Positions 33,721-37,754 of a DNA stretch of 37,754 nt are shown one piece after another. Every line of letters begins with the position of its first letter. The first letter of the stretch is position 1. A model generated the notes under the pieces. The model was not told where the DNA came from and did no database searches. It was given only the letters and a program-made list of their open reading frames with translations. Position numbers and translations under genes: made by a program. The DNA is from CAZYTX01 sp964650485 (GTDB lineage: Bacteria; RBG-13-61-14; DATKZS01), in the NCBI GenBank assembly GCA_964650485.1, contig CAZYTX010000032.1:1-37754 (forward strand), read 5' to 3'.

Positions 33721-34359
33721 TCACCTGGATCCAAGCGGATTAAAGTACTGTACGCCGCCCTTGAAGCTCTTTATCTCTTTTAACAGCTCCTCGAAGTCCT
33801 CCCGGTTCTTGATGAAGTCAACGTTGTCCGTGTTTATCACCAGGAGCGACGTCAGGTTGAAGTGGAAGAAATAGTCGTCGTACGCCTCCGAGAGCCTGCC
33901 GAGGTAATCGAGGTCGATCTCCTTCTCGTAGTCCTTGCCCCTCTTTTTTATCCTGGCAAGCAAGGTCCTCGGGCTCGCCTGCAGAAAGATCACCAGGTCG
34001 GGCCGGACGATGCGGTGGTCGAGCAGCGCGTAAATCTGCTCGTATAGCGCCAGCTCGTCGTCGGACAGGTTTATCTGCGCGAAGATCCTGTCCTTGTCGA
34101 ACAGGTAATCGGATATGGTGTAGTCCTGAAAGAGCTCCTGCTGGCCCAGCATGGCCTGGCGCCTGTAACGGCTGAGCAAAAAGAATATCTGCGCCTGGAA
34201 CGCGTACTCCTCCCTGGATTCATAAAACCGCTTCAGGAAGGGGTTCTCCTCCACGTCCTCCAAAAGCAGCCTGGCACTGAGCTCCTCGGCAAGAAGGCTG
34301 GCCAGGCTGGACTTGCCTACTCCTATCGGCCCCTCGATGGTTATGTAGCGCGGCTTCAT
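33721..34359 (-). CDS. deoxynucleoside kinase
   Basis: The 212-residue protein begins with a P-loop (ITIEGPIGVGKSSLASLLA, residues 10-18) and continues with LLLEDVEENPFLKRFY, FQAQIFFLLSRYRRQ, the DYLFDKDRIFA segment (the DRS/ERS-type motif), a RPDLVIFLQASPRTLLARIKKRG lid region and a C-terminal helix. These are the hallmarks of the dNK/dGK-dCK family, which phosphorylates deoxynucleosides for salvage. The size is normal. ATG 34359 directly follows an in-frame GTG; no clear ribosome site. The FmdB-type gene lies upstream in the same direction after a 51-bp gap. Confidence 0.9.
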   Translation of the reverse strand: MKPRYITIEGPIGVGKSSLASLLAEELSARLLLEDVEENPFLKRFYESREEYAFQAQIFFLLSRYRRQAMLGQQELFQDYTISDYLFDKDRIFAQINLSDDELALYEQIYALLDHRIVRPDLVIFLQASPRTLLARIKKRGKDYEKEIDLDYLGRLSEAYDDYFFHFNLTSLLVINTDNVDFIKNREDFEELLKEIKSFKGGVQYFNPLGSR

Positions 34360-34410
34360 CACAAAAAACGATGGAAGAAGGATAACACGACCCGGCGCCC
34401 GGGATCAACG

Positions 34411-34629
34411 TCAGTGACCGCAGCCCGAGCAGGAACCGCTCGTGCAGCTCGAGCAGCCCGGGCCCCCGCTCGCAGGCACGTAGGAATCGCCCGACCTGTG
34501 CGCGCACGTGCTCATCAGCCTCCTCACCGGGCTGCTCCGGCAGTAGGGACAGCAGACATCTTCCCCGCCGGACACCAGCTCCTCGAAGTCCGACTCGCAT
34601 TTATCACAGTGGTACTCGTAAATGGGCAT
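34411..34629 (-). CDS. FmdB-family zinc ribbon protein
   Basis: The 72-residue protein starts MPIYEYHCDKCESDFEELVS and contains CPYCRSSPVRRLMS, the CX2C...CX2C ribbon of the FmdB/CxxC family of putative regulators. It ends in a cysteine-rich tail (GCSSCTSGSCSGCGH), common in this family. GGGGTGAG lies upstream of the ATG. Function is not established. It precedes the deoxynucleoside kinase in the same direction. Confidence 0.88.
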   Translation of the reverse strand: MPIYEYHCDKCESDFEELVSGGEDVCCPYCRSSPVRRLMSTCAHRSGDSYVPASGGPGCSSCTSGSCSGCGH

Positions 34630-34891
34630 GTCTGTCTCACCCCTTTACTGCAAAGCCGCTATCTATTTAAGCACAGGCCCCGGATTAGTCAAACCGATGC
34701 CTTGAAGAGGGAGCGGGGATCGGCCAGCGAGGATCGAGGTTTGCAAAAAGTCCTCTTCCACCTCGCTTCCCGCTCACCGGGTGGCCCACACGGATTCTTA
34801 TCCGTGTGGGTGACGAAGTCGCTACGGCCCACAGCACTCCAAGATGGACTTTAAGATCAGTGATGATAAAATATTTTGTTGAGAGGGAAAA
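34630..34891. other. intergenic between divergent genes
   Basis: No gene is seen. The stretch contains palindrome copy B (34785-34810). The ribosome site GAGAGGG of glgP is at its right end. Confidence 0.5.
34785..34810. repeat. palindrome CCCACACGGAT, copy B
   Basis: Arms of 11 bp (34785-34795 and 34800-34810) with loop TCTT, against TCTG in copy A at 29267. The flank GGTGG before and GT after are also shared. Confidence 0.6.
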
Positions 34892-37378
34892 ATGAAAAAC
34901 TCGGCGCTTTTCAAGAACTGGGGCACTTTCGCCAAGGGCATGGACAAGAAGAGCATGCACACCTCTTTTGCCAGCCACCTGGAGTACTCGCTTTCCAAGG
35001 ACCAGTACACCGCCACGTACTACGACCTCTACCACGCACTGGCCCTGGCGGTCCGGGACAGGCTGGTGGAGCGCTGGATACACACACAGCAGAGCTACTA
35101 CGCCCGCGACGTGAAAAGGGTCTACTACCTCTCCGCGGAGTACCTCATGGGCAGGGCCCTCATAAACAACCTCATAAACCTCGGCATCTACGAGGAGACG
35201 AAGAAGGCCATGGAGGAGCTACACCTCGACCTCTCCGAGCTCTCCGAGTACGAGCCCGACATGGGCCTGGGGAACGGCGGCCTGGGCAGGCTGGCGGCCT
35301 GCTTCATGGACTCCATGGCCACACTGGAGCTTCCCGCCTACGGCTACGGCATCCGCTACGAGTTCGGGATATTCGACCAGGTCATACGGGGGCTCAGGCA
35401 GGTGGAGCAGCCCGAGGAGTGGCTAAAGTACGGAAACCCCTGGGAGATACCCAGGCCGCAGCGCACATACACCGTCCGCTTCTACGGGCGCGTCAGGCAG
35501 GACGACCGCTCCGACGGCACCGTCGAGAACGAGTGGATTGACACCAGCGACGTGCTGGGCATGGCCTACGACATACCCATTGACGGGTACGGGAACAACA
35601 CCGTCAACACCCTGCGGCTGTGGGCGGCCCGGGCCTCCAAGGAGTTCGACCTGGAGTACTTCCAGCACGGCGACTACTTGAAGGCGGTCGAGGAGAAGAA
35701 CATATCCGAGAACATCTCCCGGGTGCTCTACCCCAACGACAACATCTTCGAGGGCAGGGAGCTTCGGCTCAAGCAGCAGTACTTCTTCGTCTCGTGCTCC
35801 ATCCAGGACATCGTGCGCAGGTACCTGGTCACCCACAAGAGGTTCGACAAGTTCCCGGAAAAGGCGGCCATACAGATGAACGACACCCACCCCGCGCTGG
35901 CCGTGGCCGAGCTCATGCGCATACTGGTGGACGAGCACGGCCTGGAATGGGAGCACGCATGGGACATAACGGTCAACGCCTGCGCCTACACCAACCACAC
36001 CCTGCTCTCCGAGGCCATGGAGAAGTGGCCGGTCTCGATGTTCGGAAGGCTGCTGCCCCGCATCCTCCAGATCATCTACGAGATCAACAGGCGCTTTCTG
36101 CGAAACGTCTCGGTGCGCTGGCTGAACGACGACCAGCGGCTCTCGCGAATGTCGCTTATCGAGGAGGGCAAGGAAAAACGCATCCGCATGGCGCACCTGG
36201 CCATAGTGGGCTCGCACTCGGTCAACGGGGTGGCGAAGCTGCACACGAAGCTCCTCAAAGAGCGCGAGTTCGCCGAATTCGACCGGATGTTCCCGGACAG
36301 GTTCAACAACAAGACAAACGGCATCACCCCCAGGAGGTGGCTGCTGACCGCAAACCCGGCGCTCTCCGCGCTCATAACAGAGCACATAGGCGGGGCCTGG
36401 ACAAAGGACCTCGCAGAGCTTGAAAAGATCGAGCCCCTGGCCGATGACCCATCATTCCAGGACGAGTTCAACCGGGTAAAGCAGGAAAACAAGGACCACC
36501 TGGCAAACACCGCAACAAAGCTAACCGGCTTCCAGGTGGACCCCCGGACCATGTTCGACGTGCAGGTGAAGCGCATCCACGAGTACAAAAGGCAGCTCAT
36601 GAACATCCTCCACGTTGCATGCTGCTGGCTGAGACTTAAAAAAGAGCCCGGCCTCGACATGCAGCCGCGCACCTTCTTCTTCGGGGGAAAGGCCGCGCCC
36701 AGCTACACCCGGGCCAAGATGATAATCCGGCTCATATGCCACGTGGCCGACATGATAAACCGCGACGACACCACCTCGGAGTTGATCAAGGTAATATTCC
36801 TCCCCAACTACTGCGTATCTTTGGCAGAGAAGATATTCCCCGCGGCCGAGCTCTCCGAGCAGATATCCACCGCGGGGTACGAGGCCTCCGGCACCGGCAA
36901 CATGAAGTTCGCATTGAACGGGGCACTGACCATCGGCACCCTGGACGGCGCCAACATCGAGATACGCGAGCAGGTGGGCGAGGACAACTTCTTCCTTTTC
37001 GGGCTCACAGCGGAGGAGGTGGCCTCCATGCGGGGCTCCTACTATCCGCGACAGTATTACGAGGGCAGCGCCGAGCTCCGCAGGGTCATGGACCTTGTAG
37101 GGGAGGGCTTCTTCTCGCCGGACGAGCCCGGGCTCTTCCGCGACCTCATGGGCTCCCTCATCGCGGACGACCAGTTCATGGTCCTGGCGGACTTCGAGGA
37201 CTACTGCCGATGCCACAGAGACGTTGACGAGGCTTACCGCGACCGCAAGGCATGGACAAAGAAGGCCATAATGAACGTTGCCAGGATCGGCAAGTTCTCC
37301 TCCGACCGCACCGTCTCCGAGTACAACAAGGACATCTGGAAAGCCGAGCCCATAAAGGTCACCAGGAACAACCTGTGA
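34892..37378 (+). CDS. glgP: glycogen/starch phosphorylase
   Basis: GlgP releases glucose 1-phosphate from alpha-1,4-glucan ends by phosphorolysis, using PLP. The 828-residue protein shows YYLSAEYLMGRALINNL, LGNGGLGRLAACFMDS, AIQMNDTHPALAVAELMRIL, NGITPRRWL, VQVKRIHEYKRQLMNI and the PLP-lysine segment EASGTGNMKFALNGAL (Lys672), followed by TLDGANIEI. Length and order are those of the classical GT35 phosphorylases such as E. coli GlgP/MalP. GAGAGGG precedes the ATG. No other glycogen gene lies in the window. Confidence 0.97.
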   Translation: MKNSALFKNWGTFAKGMDKKSMHTSFASHLEYSLSKDQYTATYYDLYHALALAVRDRLVERWIHTQQSYYARDVKRVYYLSAEYLMGRALINNLINLGIYEETKKAMEELHLDLSELSEYEPDMGLGNGGLGRLAACFMDSMATLELPAYGYGIRYEFGIFDQVIRGLRQVEQPEEWLKYGNPWEIPRPQRTYTVRFYGRVRQDDRSDGTVENEWIDTSDVLGMAYDIPIDGYGNNTVNTLRLWAARASKEFDLEYFQHGDYLKAVEEKNISENISRVLYPNDNIFEGRELRLKQQYFFVSCSIQDIVRRYLVTHKRFDKFPEKAAIQMNDTHPALAVAELMRILVDEHGLEWEHAWDITVNACAYTNHTLLSEAMEKWPVSMFGRLLPRILQIIYEINRRFLRNVSVRWLNDDQRLSRMSLIEEGKEKRIRMAHLAIVGSHSVNGVAKLHTKLLKEREFAEFDRMFPDRFNNKTNGITPRRWLLTANPALSALITEHIGGAWTKDLAELEKIEPLADDPSFQDEFNRVKQENKDHLANTATKLTGFQVDPRTMFDVQVKRIHEYKRQLMNILHVACCWLRLKKEPGLDMQPRTFFFGGKAAPSYTRAKMIIRLICHVADMINRDDTTSELIKVIFLPNYCVSLAEKIFPAAELSEQISTAGYEASGTGNMKFALNGALTIGTLDGANIEIREQVGEDNFFLFGLTAEEVASMRGSYYPRQYYEGSAELRRVMDLVGEGFFSPDEPGLFRDLMGSLIADDQFMVLADFEDYCRCHRDVDEAYRDRKAWTKKAIMNVARIGKFSSDRTVSEYNKDIWKAEPIKVTRNNL

Positions 37379-37608
37379 AGACCCCATTCCATTCCATGAT
37401 CTGGTTTCCTGAAACATTATCATATTACACCCAGAAACCCGAAGGGTTTATATTCGAATAGACGTAGGCGCCAGCCTACGGGTGATGTGCACGGCAACGG
37501 GTCCCGTCCCCAAAGGGGGCGAACTAAAGCCCCTGGCTGGTCTTTCTTGTTATGCCCTTTGTCCGGCCCCTTCAGGGCCGAAGAAAATCTTGGGGGCCCT
37601 TTTCCCGT

Positions 37609-37681
37609 AGGCTGCACCTGCGGCTATTCAAATTGTTTCCCTTCGGGAAAAAACCGACCCAGGCTGCACCTGCGGCTATTC
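37609..37681 (+). repeat. 21-bp direct repeat, two copies
   Basis: AGGCTGCACCTGCGGCTATT plus C occurs identically at 37609-37629 and 37661-37681, 52 bp apart. The second copy runs straight into the CCGTCCAAATGA repeat. Confidence 0.65.
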
Positions 37682-37682
37682 T

Positions 37683-37711
37683 CTCCTCTTTTGTTAACTT
37701 CATTTGGACGG
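37683..37711 (-). repeat. dispersed repeat copy 3 (CCGTCCAAATGA family)
   Basis: On the minus strand it differs from 193-221 at only 2 of 29 positions. The two copies lie near opposite ends of the window, in opposite orientation. On the minus strand it continues as an open frame MKLTKEERIAAGAA. Confidence 0.6.
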
Positions 37712-37754
37712 AGATTCGGGGGTTTTGGGGAAATTCTAAAATGCCTTGTCAAGT

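Larger units (their letters stand above)
37379..37754. other. intergenic end of window with repeats
   Basis: No gene is seen. Hairpin CGTAGGC-GCCA-GCCTACG at 37463-37480, hairpin CGGCCC...GGGCCG at 37564-37580 (possible glgP terminator but without a T run), a 21-bp direct repeat at 37609 and 37661, and copy 3 of the CCGTCCAAATGA repeat. Confidence 0.5.

Noticed and set aside
37564..37580. glgP terminator
   Set aside because: The hairpin CGGCCC/GGGCCG is followed by AAGAAAATC instead of a T run, so it is not listed as a terminator.

Overview
The window comes from a bacterial chromosome with GC-rich coding DNA. Codon use favours AGG arginine and ATA isoleucine. The gene families (an RNase G neighbour made of a radical SAM protein fused to DUF2344, a HpnA-like epimerase, TilS next to a tRNA-Met, a CoxE-like VWA protein, a GspE_N-type protein) fit a Desulfobacterota-like (former Deltaproteobacteria) lineage best. 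That placement is an inference from family content, because no 16S rRNA lies in the window.

Layout. 1-1.4 kb: intergenic repeats, an internally deleted radical SAM remnant (-), a short decayed copy of the tilS 5' end, and an intact RHH/RelE-type toxin-antitoxin pair with promoter and operator-like palindrome. 1.5-5.8 kb: tRNA-Met(CAU) followed after 5 nt by tilS, then a minus-strand membrane-anchored alpha/beta hydrolase with a decayed sodium:solute symporter downstream, and a TetR C-terminal remnant. 5.8-13 kb: tmRNA (ssrA, -) divergent from a B12-binding-like/radical SAM/DUF2344 protein, RNase G, and an 876-residue protein with a GspE_N-like head and a very long Pro/Glu-rich linker. 13.3-14.5 kb: a HpnA-like epimerase and a flavodoxin-reductase-like fragment.

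14.6-19.8 kb is the most interesting unit. A clear sigma70 promoter precedes seven tightly packed genes: a helical protein, an SPFH-domain protein with three C-terminal zinc ribbons, a nucleotidyltransferase with a small helical partner, and three consecutive proteins that each begin with the same CX2C-X14-CX2C zinc ribbon. The first two of those three carry membrane segments. The closest known parallel I can name is the Bacillus YdjG/YdjH/YdjI envelope-stress complex, but no recognisable PspA is present. A convergent two-gene operon (membrane-anchored Cys phosphatase and CoxE-like VWA protein) faces it.

21.8-37.7 kb: a TonB-like protein, an SDR dehydrogenase with terminator, a DUF2283/DUF4258 pair, L-aspartate oxidase (nadB), the large subunit of carbamoyl-phosphate synthase (carB), a mosaic ORF assembled from nucleotidyltransferase, HEPN and DUF2283 pieces, a sigma70-family factor with promoter and terminator, an alpha/beta hydrolase, about 1.5 kb of gene relics and palindromes, a deoxynucleoside kinase, an FmdB-type zinc ribbon protein and glycogen phosphorylase (glgP).

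Two themes run through the window. One is a set of gene remnants in which ends survive and middles are lost (radical SAM, symporter, NTase-HEPN-DUF2283 mosaic, tilS fragment, TetR, reductase fragment). The other is several families of short intergenic repeats and perfect palindromes. No CRISPR array, complete insertion sequence or prophage was seen.
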